A stretch of 64,000 nucleotides of DNA, from positions 1 to 64,000 of IMG/VR virus record IMGVR_UViG_3300044712_001597, one strand, 5' to 3'. Numbering within the stretch: the stretch's first letter is position 1; each line of letters opens with the position of its first letter. Under the pieces are notes generated by a model that saw nothing but the letters and a program-made list of their open reading frames with translations, searched no databases and had not been told where the DNA came from. Shown one piece after another: positions 23,185-33,537 of the stretch. This DNA is from a virus. The position numbers and the translations under genes were made by a program.

Positions 23185-26100
23185 TGGCGCGGATTTCGCA
23201 GAACCTGCTTGATCATCTCTTCGTATTCTTCGGGAGACGCGTCGGCTTTACGAATTCCGCGATTCAGTAGAATGGTTTCCGCTTTCTTGCGTTCCTCTAT
23301 CCAGGACTGACGATTGAAGGACCCGTCCGGATTAGAATAGCGCGGATTGTATCCCGGCATGGCCCGGAACGGCTCTTCTGCGAGTCCTGACAGAAAACGA
23401 GTCATCGAGGATGAGCCAGGCGTGACTTTTATTGGCTCAGATGCAAGATTTACCGCGGACAGGGGAGAAATCACGCCTGACTCGCCGTCGATCACTTCTG
23501 GAATATCAGACCCGACATCTGACAAAGGCATGGCCTGAAATCCTGGGCCTCCTGGCTTTTTTGAGTCTATCAAGCTTTGAAGCTCTTCGTCAGAGACATT
23601 TTCGACTAGAGCGGCAAAAAGTAAATTGGCCGTGACGGATGCCGAGTGGATGTTTGATACTGGAAGTCCAACAGGGTGATTGTTCAAAGTCAAGCCGTAA
23701 GTAATATCGTTAGGGTCGATAATCTTCCACACGTTTCCTTGAGGATCTGTGTGCACGTTGGATTTCGACCAATCTTGACTGCTAGCCCAATTCACTAAAC
23801 TTTCTGCAAGATTTTTTTTCGGCGGACTCGTTTTGGTCTTCTTTGGTTTTCCAAAGACTGCCGCGACGGCCTCGTCCAGCGTGTCGTAGGATTCTCCTTC
23901 CTTGATACGGCGACCGATTTCCCAAACCGACCATCCTCCGTTTCGCTTCTCGATGAACGTTTTTCGCTTAGACTTAGGACTATTAGGATTAAATACCGTG
24001 AATTCGTCGATGTTTCCGAGTCCCGAGACCCCTGTAATTTTCAAATCGGGGTATTTCATAAGAAACTCGGCCATGAAATCTGCTGAGATAGAGCTCTTAG
24101 CGGCATCGTGCAGAGTATCTGATTTATGAGGTTTTCCATCCGACGTGCTTGACCCAAACGAAGTATCCTTGTGGGCTTCTGCTTGGCTCTGAGCGAGAGC
24201 AAATACTTGATCCAACGACGGCAACGTCCCAAACACCTTTCCGGCCATCTGAACGTCCCATCCTTTAGAGTCATCTCCGCTCACGTCGATAGTCTGCGAT
24301 GGAGAAACTTTCAACTCGAAAGTTAAGGAATCTGCGAATCCATGCAAGTTTTCAACTTGAACATCTGGAGCAATCTTTTTCGCAGCGTTTATGAAGTCCG
24401 CCGTTGTCATTCCCGCAGACAGTTTGGGGCTTTGATTGGCTTCTTTGCTCTGCGGGTCTACCGACTCAGGCGCGTCGAGAGATTTGAAAGCGATGTCAAA
24501 TCCTGGACTTGTGCTCTTGTCGAACTCCGGCTCGCTTGCTAAATCTTTCCAGCTTTTCGCACTTGCGATATCTTCAAAAGACTTGGCGCTAACGATTTCT
24601 TTTAGATACTTCAAACTTTTGTTGATTCCTTGTCTATGGTAGACGCCATAATTAAACTCAATTCCATGCGCGTCAAACGAGTGAATTTGAATTCCTGTCT
24701 TGTCGATGATAAGCGTGTTCGCGATGTCGCTCGGAGTAGTCCACTCGTAAATCAGCGGTGGATCCGTCGGACTAAACGGCTCTGCGCCGGCCCATCCCCA
24801 CCAATCTTCTTTCGAAAACGGTTTGAACGCGGATAGTAGCGACTCTGAAGAGATGAGAGTTTTTTGCGACTTTGGTTGCGGCGATTTTGAAATCATCTCG
24901 GACACTGGACGCTCAACTTGCTCTCCGCGTCCTTCAAGGTCCTTGAGCACCGGCAACGCGATCTTGCGCATCTTGCTGGACACAAACGGAAGCAGTTCAC
25001 GGATAGACTTCGCATTGGCTTTGAAGTCAAGCATCTTCTTGATCCAACGATGTCCCTCAGAAGCGCGGTAGTAATTCTGCAGTTTGTTGAACACCGTGTC
25101 CGTATTATGCTGCAAGTCGTAAACGTGGTCGATAGCCACCGCTTTTTGAGACAGCGTCTGCGCGTTTCGCAGCATCAACCAGCCGTCAGCGATTCCGGCC
25201 CACGCGCGTCCGCCATACGCACTGTTCCATCTTCCTTTGGAGAACAAAGTTTGCGCGAAGCTGACAACTTGCGTGCGAGTCCAGCCGAGTTTGTCGGCAG
25301 CTCGGCGCAGCGCAGCGTAACTAGTCTCATAGCTATCGCTTTGTCCCTTAAGCTCGGCATCTTCACCTGGCTTACGGTTTTCGTATCCTGCTTTGTAGGC
25401 ACTATGATACTTGATAAACTGTTGATAGAGCGGATTGTCTTGAATTTCTTTAGGTTGTTTGTTGTCGAGTCCGTGGCGAAACTCTGCGGCAATCGCGAAA
25501 TACACTGCGTCCAAAAGCTTTTCTTGAAGATTGGGATAGAATATCCGCTTGGCGTAGTCCAAGTCGTTTTCATACTCTTTGTAGCGAAGACCGCGAATCC
25601 TGTCCGGCGAGTTGACAGACGATGCGAATATCTTATCAAAAGGCATAGTCTCCAAGTACGACAAGACGTAGAAGTCAGCCATTGTCACCTTCGGATCATG
25701 CGGAAGATCGTATGTCACCGAAGGCATGAACTGCGGCTGGCCTTGGGTAATCACGTCGCGCCGCATTTCGGGGGTAATGCTGACACGATGAATCGGGACT
25801 TTCTCGCCCGCAACGCTCACCTTGAACTCCATGTTTTCGTCAGGAGCGATGATCATCTCCCACCCAAGATTTTCTGCTTCTTCTTTGGTCTTAACCGACA
25901 GTAAGTCTTCTAAAATGGAGTTTGCTTGCTCAAGACCTTCTCTGGAAGAAGTGTTATCTTCTTCGCGAAAGAACATCGACATTTCAAATTCTGCTTCGCC
26001 GCCGATTACTGAGACTCCATTCCTGTCAACTATGATACTCGCGGGTCTTCCATTCACCGCAAGCTCTCCAATATAGGGCCGGATCTTGTCAGAGAATTCC

Positions 26101-29100
26101 TCTGCTCCAGCAAAAGCCTCCCAGTCCACATCTGTAATGGGGTTAAGTTTTGGAACTTTAAGTTCTCCCAGCTCGATATCACCGCGCTCCACCTTCCCGC
26201 CCCACTGCTTGACGTATTTGGCGATCTCCTTCGGGAGAATCTGGTCGTAGAAGCCCTTCATGCCTTCGCCGCCTACTTTAAGGTCGAGGCCAGAGTATGT
26301 TTGTCGGTTGCTTGGGTTCTCGGATATTTTTGCGGCCAGCTCTTTTCCAATAACGTCTGGCAATTCTTCGATTGTCGCAGTTTTGACAATCGCGCTACTG
26401 AACGACCTGCCAGATCCCTTTGGCCAGATGAAGAGTTGTTTTGCCGCTTTGTCGTAGTCGATTTTATCGACCTGCTTGCTCAGGTCATACCGCTCGGCCT
26501 GCGTTTCGCCAGTCGTCCACCCGATCCACTCCTTGCCCGTCTCGACGGCCTCACGGAGGGCGCGCTTGAACATTTGTAATGGCCAGGTTTTGCGGAATGG
26601 CGCGTCAGGAACCTTCGCAGCCTCGTCCATCGTCGCAGGAACCACAGTGCCGAACGGAGAGATGGCCATTTGTAATGTGTCGCGATACCCCTTCTCTCTT
26701 CCCACCTGGTGCAGCTTGCTTTGAATTTCTTCAATGAACAGACCGGGCTTTCCGTCGGCGTCTATGCGGTCATTCACGCGGGTCCAAGCAAGAGCTTTCA
26801 GGTCGGAGTAATGAGCTGTGTCAGAAGAAGAGAATGGATATTGGCTCTTTGCGACGCCGCCGATTGCATCCCTGGCGGCCTTCAGATAGAAGCGCTTTTT
26901 GTCATCGTCAAGAGTTTTCCAGTGTTCCTCATCCGACTTTGAACCTCCGACGTTTGCCAGGGCCTTAGAGCGCTGGTGAATGTCGATCTCAATCTGCTCT
27001 TCGGTCGCCAGTTTCTGGACCGGCTCGATAGTCGCGCCGAGTTCTTCGACAGTGGCGTTGTTGATTTGCCTAACTGCTCGTCTGGCATGATCCTCAGTAA
27101 GATACAAGGCGCCTCCCATCTGAATCATGCCGCCCTTCATCACCTTGTAATAAGTGATCGTTCGCGATGACGGTCCAAACCCCGGAGCCTTCAACACGAT
27201 TTCGCGGTGGTTATCTCCGCCCGGAAGAGTCCAGTTTGTGTTGCGAGGAAGTTCGTCTTTCCTTTTCTTTGGCTTACGAACAGGCACTATTTCATAGCCA
27301 GACTCTTCCAGAGACAATCCTTCAACTGCGTCGATTTCATTTATTGCCTCTTGGGGAGACCGGAAAGACGTTGAGTAGACATCCGACCCATTCTTCTTGA
27401 CTCTCCAAACGGTCTCTGTCTCCGAGCTGTCTCCAAGAACGATCTCTGCCAGTTCAACATTTCCCTCATTCTGAAGGTAATCCAGAATATCCTGCTTCGT
27501 CACGGACTCGCGATCTTGAATCCACGGAATGATGCCAGTCCACTTGAGTTCCTCTTCATTGGTGAACTTGCGCGCAAGGGCCTCTGCTTGTTGGGCTGTA
27601 AACTTCTCTTGCTTCTGCTCTTCGAATCCTTTTCCAAGGCGCGAGTAGAAGCCATTGGCCGTCGGCATGAACTTCGGATAGGCGGAGGTCGCTTTGAGTT
27701 TATTTGGTTTAAGCACAGCGTACTCTTTGCCAACTCCTGGTACTCCACGCGCGACTATTACGTCATGCCCATTCTGTTTTGCGAACTCAACTACTCGCTT
27801 ACCGAGCTCTGCTGGCGATATTATTTTTTCGTCGCTATGCGCAAAGTCGTCCCATAGATCCAACTCGCCTTTTCTACGCTTTCCTGATACTCGAATGAGC
27901 AACGGATTTTCCGCTTCTAGCGTAGCCAACACAACGTGAGAACCTAGACCCCACGTATCTGTCGTGAGAGACACGGTTTCTGGAAAAAGGCGCTGCTCGC
28001 TAGAAGCGATAATACGAAATCCGTTCTGCTGGATATCACGAGCTCCTTCTGCATTCGTGGTGTGGTACAACTCTTCCCACACAGCCGGATTTCCAGTTAT
28101 TTCTCGCGGCATGAATTGCACTCGATCAGTAGTCGGTGAAAGCATCCGTTCTCTCTTAAAAACCAGAATAGAGATATCTCCAGGCTGTCCGGGTGACGCT
28201 TCGTTTTCGTTGCGGTAGGCAATAGAATCGTAGCCGTTTTTAACGAGCTGGTCGATAGTGGCGTCAATACGGTCGTCGAATCCCAATTTTTTTATCTCTG
28301 CAATTTGAGAGTCAGATAAGGGAGCTACGCTTAACCCGTGAGGATTTCCTGGACGCAGCACGAAGTCGGTGAGCGCCGCGCTGTCATCAACATCTCGTGG
28401 AATAACCAGCGTTTTTGACAGGTCTGCTCTTGTCTTGTAGACAAATCCTTTTCGGGTTTCGTGCTCATCTGCTAACTCAACTTCGGCGACATTTCGACCC
28501 AAAGCGTCATCAGAAAATTCACCGAGCGAAACAGAAAAAGAAGAAGGAGTATCGTCATACAGATTCCAAATTCTGTTGTAGGCTTGTTTGAGCGTTTGGC
28601 CGAAATGAGCTCCGTGCTGATTGGCCTCGTCAAAAGTCATCGTCCCCGTAATGGGACGTGGTCCACCATGGTACCATGTCATGCCGTTCAATATTCGAGC
28701 GACTTCCGTCGGAGATTGATTCTTCGCGATTTCAAACAAATCGCTAAATTGCGTTACATTTTTTGCTCTTTGTCGAGCTACAAAATCTCCAGGCATGAAT
28801 TGCGGTTGGCCGGAGTCGGGGCGGGAAAGTAGATTCTCTGCTTCATTGATGACTTGGTCTACGATGCTCAAGTCATCTCGTCCACCCCACTCGGAATACT
28901 GCTCTTTGATACCACGAGCGGCTTCGTCAAGACGCTCAAGAAACTCTGGCGAGAAATACCCTTCCGGCGCGTCCTGCGAGATGAACTGCAGCTCGTCGAT
29001 CATATCCTGCGAAGTTAAGTCATCGCCGTCGTTGTAGCGATCAAATAAGTCGGTGAGACGTTCGCGAGTGTAGTCTTGACTTTCGCCTGGCATGAACTTT

Positions 29101-32100
29101 GGTCCCCCCGGAGAGTCGTAAACGGCGGTCATTCCGTTTTCGATGGCCGTATCTTCAATTTCTTTGCGCTGCTTTCGAGTAGGACTTCCTTCGTAGTAAA
29201 TTGTGTCCCCATACGTCTGAACCCGGACATATCCCGCGGCCATGACATCCTCATAGTCCACCCGCCGCATATTAACATACTCTTCCGGAAACACGTCAAT
29301 ATGATTGGACACGTTGATCCACTCTAAGTTTTTTCCTAACCAAGCAGCGCCGCGGACTCTATACGAATTGGAAATCTTTTGCTTCGACATAAAGCTTTTC
29401 GCGAGCTTAATACGCTCAGGAGTAGAGTCGTTCTCTGAAGCGGGCATGAAGTTGATTGTCATCTTGCCGTAGTCCACTGGAATCTTCTCAGCGGAGGAAA
29501 TCTCAAAGGCGTTGATGCGATCCATGCGCGCGGACATGATCAACCGATCAGCCGAGTCTTGCCCTCGTTTAACTGGCAGACGACTGCGGTCTGGGTTGAG
29601 ACCCTCGGTGTCTTTTGTGAAAAGGTTGAAGAAATCGTTGACGATATTCTTCTTCTGGAGCGCGATTGCTGGGTCCGTGTCCAGTCCAACTGCGCCTTTT
29701 TCGCCAGCTTGGTGATTGACGAGAACTCTATGCACGTCAGTCCAAAACTTCGCTTTGTCACGTCCCCACAGATTGAGCCGCTCGGGCTTTTTCTCGCTCC
29801 ATAGATTCAGTTTGTCGAACATACGGCTAACCGAGATGGTTGTAGCCAAGAAGTTTCCGTCCTTGCTGAAGTGAAAGCCGATAGGAACCACATCGCGAAT
29901 CCGCGGAGCAAGAGATTTATATTTTCCCGCCTTCAAGGCCGCTTGATACTCCATCACGATGCGAGTCCCGTCTTGTTTTTGGAGCACAGTGTTGAACGAG
30001 CGGATTCGCCGCTTCAATGAAGGAGATACGATGTCGTTGGACAGCGCATCGATGGCTGCGAGCTGAGAAGGAGTAAGAATTCCGCGGTAGACTCCGTTTC
30101 CAACGTCTTGAAAGCGATTTGGAGTTCCGTCATTCGGAGCCCGGTCAACGGCTTCTCGAATAAGCTTTCCACGCAGCCGAGCTCGCGACTTTACTTCTTT
30201 CGCAGTAAGCTGAATCGGAGTTCCGTCTACGTTACGCTTGATGACAGTGTCTGTAGAAACCTTTGCGCCCTCCGGCAGGTTAGACATATCGATCGTGGGC
30301 GGCAAAGTCATTTCTCGTCCATTCTCGTCAACCAGACGTCCATTCTGGACGCGATATTCCTGGACCAGACGAGCAGCAGCTTGCTCCAGATCCGGAGTCA
30401 CTTTGATTTCTCTCAGCGTCACGCCGTCCTTATCACGAATGACGATGGCGATTTCTGTGCTCAAGACTTCAGACGTGTCTTTGTACTTCTCTTGCAGAAC
30501 TCGGTTAGTGAGAAGCTCGGGAATGGATACTTCTGGTTGACGAGCATCTGAAGATGACGCCGCCTCGATCAAGGCTCCGTTCAACGAGCGAACGCTCCGC
30601 TCGAACTGCCGGTAGAGCGCCAGCATCTGAGGCGTGAGGGTGAGTCCAAGAATATCTGAGAATCTTCCAGCTTCATCAAAAAGACCCGTGGACTGCAACG
30701 CGCTCTTAAGCACCTGCACTGCGCGGTTTTTCGATCCGACGTTCACCCAGTCAGCGATTGCTTGTCCCGGAGAATCGAGGGCATCTCGCAGCGAGAATGC
30801 GTCGTTATTGGAAAACCCGGAAAGCTCAGCAAGAATCTCTTCACGAATGTAGGCGCGCATGTTTTCTTGAGAGCCCATGGAGTTCTTCCAGGCGGCAGGA
30901 TTCGCCATGTGCGCGGCGTACACTTCGGCCGCGTAGTCCAGTTGATCATCTGAGATAATTCCCGGAGACTGCTGAGAAACAGTGCCGTCAACATTTTGAT
31001 TGTAGCGGCCGAACAGTTGATCTCGGAGCGGAGTGAGACGATCTTGAACTTCTTTGAACTGCAGCAAATTGTGAAAGATTTCGTGGTGCAGAACCCGGCG
31101 CATATCTCCAAAAGAGTTGCGTGAAGACAGGATAGCATCCAGATTAACGAACATCGAAGGAATCTCAAGATTCTGCGGGCGCAAAGCTGGATCCACGTTG
31201 GCATACGAACGCTTTGAAAATGCAGCTCCGCGAGTTTGAGAAAGCTCGTTCGCCGTGTATTGCACCTTGTCAACCAATTGGCGAGCGAGTTGAAGCATCG
31301 CTTTCTCGGAGTCCGAAAGGGAAGCATCGTTTTTCGCCCCAAGATTGGCGATGATTGACTCGGCCTCGGTGAGCTTAGAACCGTAGAGTTCACGAACAAA
31401 GTCTATGGCGTTCTCAGCGTTGAGAAGGCGGATGTTCATGTTGGATCCTATACCCGAGTCAGAAGCCAACGTTCCGGCTTTCTCAAAGGCGTCAAGCACG
31501 ATCAACGAGTAAGCTCGGCGCGTCGCAGCGATGTCCTCTGGTTTGCTTGAGGATAGCACTTCCCGACGAGCTCGCAGCGACCTGATCTTGTCGTCAAGAT
31601 CGGCGTCGAGAATTCCTTGCTCGGTATTCGACTGCTGTTTGGCGATGGCTTGCGAGAGTTTCGCGTCAATTTGATTGACAGCTTCTTCCGGGTTGCTGAG
31701 ACGATCAATGGCCGCAAGCGTTTCTGGGCTTGCAGACTTACGGAACCGCTCGACGTCTGCGTCGTCATCCCGCTGGCGATCACGCGCGTCAATCTCAAGA
31801 GCCGTATCCAACTTTTGGCGGAAAGAAGTTTCAGGATCAAGCGCGACCTCTGCTTTTCGAGCAAGATCGGCTCCCATGGACACACCGATGCCATATCCCG
31901 AGCCAGCTTGGCGCGCGAGGTCTTCAGCATTCTCAATGTCCGGAAGCGCGAGCATGACGCCAAGCACTGCGCCATTCACTCCACTCTTGTTCAAGGCCCC
32001 CGACTGACGAATCACCCAGTCAACAGTTCGCGCGCGGTTGCGTCCGCGAGAACTTCTCTGAACTCGGCGAGCAGACTCTTCTGCGAACTCTTCAGGAGTA

Positions 32101-33530
32101 AGCGTCTTTTTCGACTTGTCAACGCCCGTTCCGAAAGCCCTGCGAGTCCAATCGGCTGAGTCCGCATCCGCTCCTACCCGCTCAATCAGCCCTTTCCGTC
32201 CACGAATTCCGATGTCGTCGATTTGTCTTCCAAGGTCTCGCATGAAACGCCCTGGAACTTCCAGTGCTTTCGCGGGAATATGCGTTGCCATGGAGATAGG
32301 CGTATGCATCCCGGCGATCCAAGAATCTCGGCTTCCGGTAAGCCACTCGCTGAAGTCTTGAGACTTGACTCTCGCGATTTCCCCGGTTTTACGAAGTCCT
32401 GCTCCAAGGGCTTCAATCGGGTGCTTTCCGAGCACGACTGGCTTCAATAGAGCCCGGGATGCCACATCGCCCACGGTCTCAATGGCCGCCGTAGTAGCTT
32501 GTGAAAGTGGACGCACGGCCGCTGCAGGAAGACTCAGCGGAGAAAGAATTTCGCCAAGATCGGAGATTGACTCAGTTGGAACGATTGACTGCGCAAGTAC
32601 GAGATCTTGGTAGGCCTGTTTAGCTTTCTCAGCTTCCTCAGGACTTGCGCCTTGAAGCTCGGCCGCTTTTTGTGCGGCAGCCTGCAACAGCGGATTCTGA
32701 GAAAGCAGTTCGGTCGCGCGATCGGGATTCGAAGCGGCGCCCTGCTGCTCCGCAGTGCGCATGATGTCGCGAAGTTGATAGTTCTCGAATGATTTTTCCT
32801 CAGACTGCGGCTCGAGTGAAATAGGACTCGGAGCTCCGACAAGAGCAGAAGCGAGAAGTCGGGCAGTGGCGGTCACGGGGCCTCCTTGCATCGCGACGTC
32901 CAACAGCGGCGATCCCCCCGGAACTTCGCGCATTCTATCGCTGGCTGTAGATCCGTAAAGCGAACCGCGAACGCCGGAGTTCGCTGTTTCTTCGGCATCT
33001 TTAGCCACGCCTGAGGCGACAGACCTCCACGCTTGATTGAGCTGCTTTTCTGCTTCCACGAGCTTTTCAGGCTTAGGTGTCTGAGCTGGCGTAGTCGCGC
33101 CGAGAACTTCACCAGACGCCGGCTGCGGCTTTTGAAAGCTTGACGCCATAGCTTCTTTTCCAAAATTCGCGGTGGCTCCGGCTAACTCAACCGCTCCTCG
33201 AGCCATACTTCCGAGCTGATCGACAGCCGCAGCCGCGAAAGTAGGAAGTTCACGAACGTCAATCAGTGGACGGGAGCGATCGTCCTCGAAAAGAAGTCGA
33301 AGTTGATCTTGAGTGAGAGTCTCACCGGCCAGTTTACGCTGGCGCAGAGAATCGACGTTTCGGTCAGCTTTCTTTTGTTCGTCCTCCAACTCATCGAGAA
33401 TTTGCTTTTTGATTCCCGAAGGCTTTGCTGCTTCTGCTTCGAGCTCAGCTGCGATTTCGTCTTTGATCGTTTTTGGAGTTTTAGGCTTCTCGCTTTCAAG
33501 CTCCCTTGCGATTTCGTCTTTGATGCTCAT
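23178..33530 (-). CDS. giant polyvalent virion-associated protein (HExxH peptidase, ART-like and EIQSxxHQ-type domains)
   Basis: 3450 residues, the last gene of the minus-strand structural operon. The N-terminus repeats IKDEIAxELE-like segments. A zinc-metallopeptidase motif HEIFH lies at 816-820, with EEILAEL near 900 as a possible third ligand. YHGG...HGAHFG (about 1617-1642) and ELYHTTNAEG (about 1818) look like ADP-ribosyltransferase-type folds. EEIQSKLHQVGREKGY near 2265 and the following VPDAPF..TW are a known phage polyvalent-protein domain. The motif FMP recurs at domain borders. Proteins of this kind are packaged and injected with the genome. The individual activities are predictions. 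Confidence 0.8.
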   Translation of the reverse strand: MSIKDEIARELESEKPKTPKTIKDEIAAELEAEAAKPSGIKKQILDELEDEQKKADRNVDSLRQRKLAGETLTQDQLRLLFEDDRSRPLIDVRELPTFAAAAVDQLGSMARGAVELAGATANFGKEAMASSFQKPQPASGEVLGATTPAQTPKPEKLVEAEKQLNQAWRSVASGVAKDAEETANSGVRGSLYGSTASDRMREVPGGSPLLDVAMQGGPVTATARLLASALVGAPSPISLEPQSEEKSFENYQLRDIMRTAEQQGAASNPDRATELLSQNPLLQAAAQKAAELQGASPEEAEKAKQAYQDLVLAQSIVPTESISDLGEILSPLSLPAAAVRPLSQATTAAIETVGDVASRALLKPVVLGKHPIEALGAGLRKTGEIARVKSQDFSEWLTGSRDSWIAGMHTPISMATHIPAKALEVPGRFMRDLGRQIDDIGIRGRKGLIERVGADADSADWTRRAFGTGVDKSKKTLTPEEFAEESARRVQRSSRGRNRARTVDWVIRQSGALNKSGVNGAVLGVMLALPDIENAEDLARQAGSGYGIGVSMGADLARKAEVALDPETSFRQKLDTALEIDARDRQRDDDADVERFRKSASPETLAAIDRLSNPEEAVNQIDAKLSQAIAKQQSNTEQGILDADLDDKIRSLRARREVLSSSKPEDIAATRRAYSLIVLDAFEKAGTLASDSGIGSNMNIRLLNAENAIDFVRELYGSKLTEAESIIANLGAKNDASLSDSEKAMLQLARQLVDKVQYTANELSQTRGAAFSKRSYANVDPALRPQNLEIPSMFVNLDAILSSRNSFGDMRRVLHHEIFHNLLQFKEVQDRLTPLRDQLFGRYNQNVDGTVSQQSPGIISDDQLDYAAEVYAAHMANPAAWKNSMGSQENMRAYIREEILAELSGFSNNDAFSLRDALDSPGQAIADWVNVGSKNRAVQVLKSALQSTGLFDEAGRFSDILGLTLTPQMLALYRQFERSVRSLNGALIEAASSSDARQPEVSIPELLTNRVLQEKYKDTSEVLSTEIAIVIRDKDGVTLREIKVTPDLEQAAARLVQEYRVQNGRLVDENGREMTLPPTIDMSNLPEGAKVSTDTVIKRNVDGTPIQLTAKEVKSRARLRGKLIREAVDRAPNDGTPNRFQDVGNGVYRGILTPSQLAAIDALSNDIVSPSLKRRIRSFNTVLQKQDGTRIVMEYQAALKAGKYKSLAPRIRDVVPIGFHFSKDGNFLATTISVSRMFDKLNLWSEKKPERLNLWGRDKAKFWTDVHRVLVNHQAGEKGAVGLDTDPAIALQKKNIVNDFFNLFTKDTEGLNPDRSRLPVKRGQDSADRLIMSARMDRINAFEISSAEKIPVDYGKMTINFMPASENDSTPERIKLAKSFMSKQKISNSYRVRGAAWLGKNLEWINVSNHIDVFPEEYVNMRRVDYEDVMAAGYVRVQTYGDTIYYEGSPTRKQRKEIEDTAIENGMTAVYDSPGGPKFMPGESQDYTRERLTDLFDRYNDGDDLTSQDMIDELQFISQDAPEGYFSPEFLERLDEAARGIKEQYSEWGGRDDLSIVDQVINEAENLLSRPDSGQPQFMPGDFVARQRAKNVTQFSDLFEIAKNQSPTEVARILNGMTWYHGGPRPITGTMTFDEANQHGAHFGQTLKQAYNRIWNLYDDTPSSFSVSLGEFSDDALGRNVAEVELADEHETRKGFVYKTRADLSKTLVIPRDVDDSAALTDFVLRPGNPHGLSVAPLSDSQIAEIKKLGFDDRIDATIDQLVKNGYDSIAYRNENEASPGQPGDISILVFKRERMLSPTTDRVQFMPREITGNPAVWEELYHTTNAEGARDIQQNGFRIIASSEQRLFPETVSLTTDTWGLGSHVVLATLEAENPLLIRVSGKRRKGELDLWDDFAHSDEKIISPAELGKRVVEFAKQNGHDVIVARGVPGVGKEYAVLKPNKLKATSAYPKFMPTANGFYSRLGKGFEEQKQEKFTAQQAEALARKFTNEEELKWTGIIPWIQDRESVTKQDILDYLQNEGNVELAEIVLGDSSETETVWRVKKNGSDVYSTSFRSPQEAINEIDAVEGLSLEESGYEIVPVRKPKKRKDELPRNTNWTLPGGDNHREIVLKAPGFGPSSRTITYYKVMKGGMIQMGGALYLTEDHARRAVRQINNATVEELGATIEPVQKLATEEQIEIDIHQRSKALANVGGSKSDEEHWKTLDDDKKRFYLKAARDAIGGVAKSQYPFSSSDTAHYSDLKALAWTRVNDRIDADGKPGLFIEEIQSKLHQVGREKGYRDTLQMAISPFGTVVPATMDEAAKVPDAPFRKTWPLQMFKRALREAVETGKEWIGWTTGETQAERYDLSKQVDKIDYDKAAKQLFIWPKGSGRSFSSAIVKTATIEELPDVIGKELAAKISENPSNRQTYSGLDLKVGGEGMKGFYDQILPKEIAKYVKQWGGKVERGDIELGELKVPKLNPITDVDWEAFAGAEEFSDKIRPYIGELAVNGRPASIIVDRNGVSVIGGEAEFEMSMFFREEDNTSSREGLEQANSILEDLLSVKTKEEAENLGWEMIIAPDENMEFKVSVAGEKVPIHRVSITPEMRRDVITQGQPQFMPSVTYDLPHDPKVTMADFYVLSYLETMPFDKIFASSVNSPDRIRGLRYKEYENDLDYAKRIFYPNLQEKLLDAVYFAIAAEFRHGLDNKQPKEIQDNPLYQQFIKYHSAYKAGYENRKPGEDAELKGQSDSYETSYAALRRAADKLGWTRTQVVSFAQTLFSKGRWNSAYGGRAWAGIADGWLMLRNAQTLSQKAVAIDHVYDLQHNTDTVFNKLQNYYRASEGHRWIKKMLDFKANAKSIRELLPFVSSKMRKIALPVLKDLEGRGEQVERPVSEMISKSPQPKSQKTLISSESLLSAFKPFSKEDWWGWAGAEPFSPTDPPLIYEWTTPSDIANTLIIDKTGIQIHSFDAHGIEFNYGVYHRQGINKSLKYLKEIVSAKSFEDIASAKSWKDLASEPEFDKSTSPGFDIAFKSLDAPESVDPQSKEANQSPKLSAGMTTADFINAAKKIAPDVQVENLHGFADSLTFELKVSPSQTIDVSGDDSKGWDVQMAGKVFGTLPSLDQVFALAQSQAEAHKDTSFGSSTSDGKPHKSDTLHDAAKSSISADFMAEFLMKYPDLKITGVSGLGNIDEFTVFNPNSPKSKRKTFIEKRNGGWSVWEIGRRIKEGESYDTLDEAVAAVFGKPKKTKTSPPKKNLAESLVNWASSQDWSKSNVHTDPQGNVWKIIDPNDITYGLTLNNHPVGLPVSNIHSASVTANLLFAALVENVSDEELQSLIDSKKPGGPGFQAMPLSDVGSDIPEVIDGESGVISPLSAVNLASEPIKVTPGSSSMTRFLSGLAEEPFRAMPGYNPRYSNPDGSFNRQSWIEERKKAETILLNRGIRKADASPEEYEEMIKQVLRNPRHQ

Positions 33531-33537
33531 AGCAGAA

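Noticed and set aside
24918-25904. 328-codon plus-strand frame inside the giant gene
   Set aside because: Antisense to the 3450-residue frame, which is continuous and has recognisable domains here.
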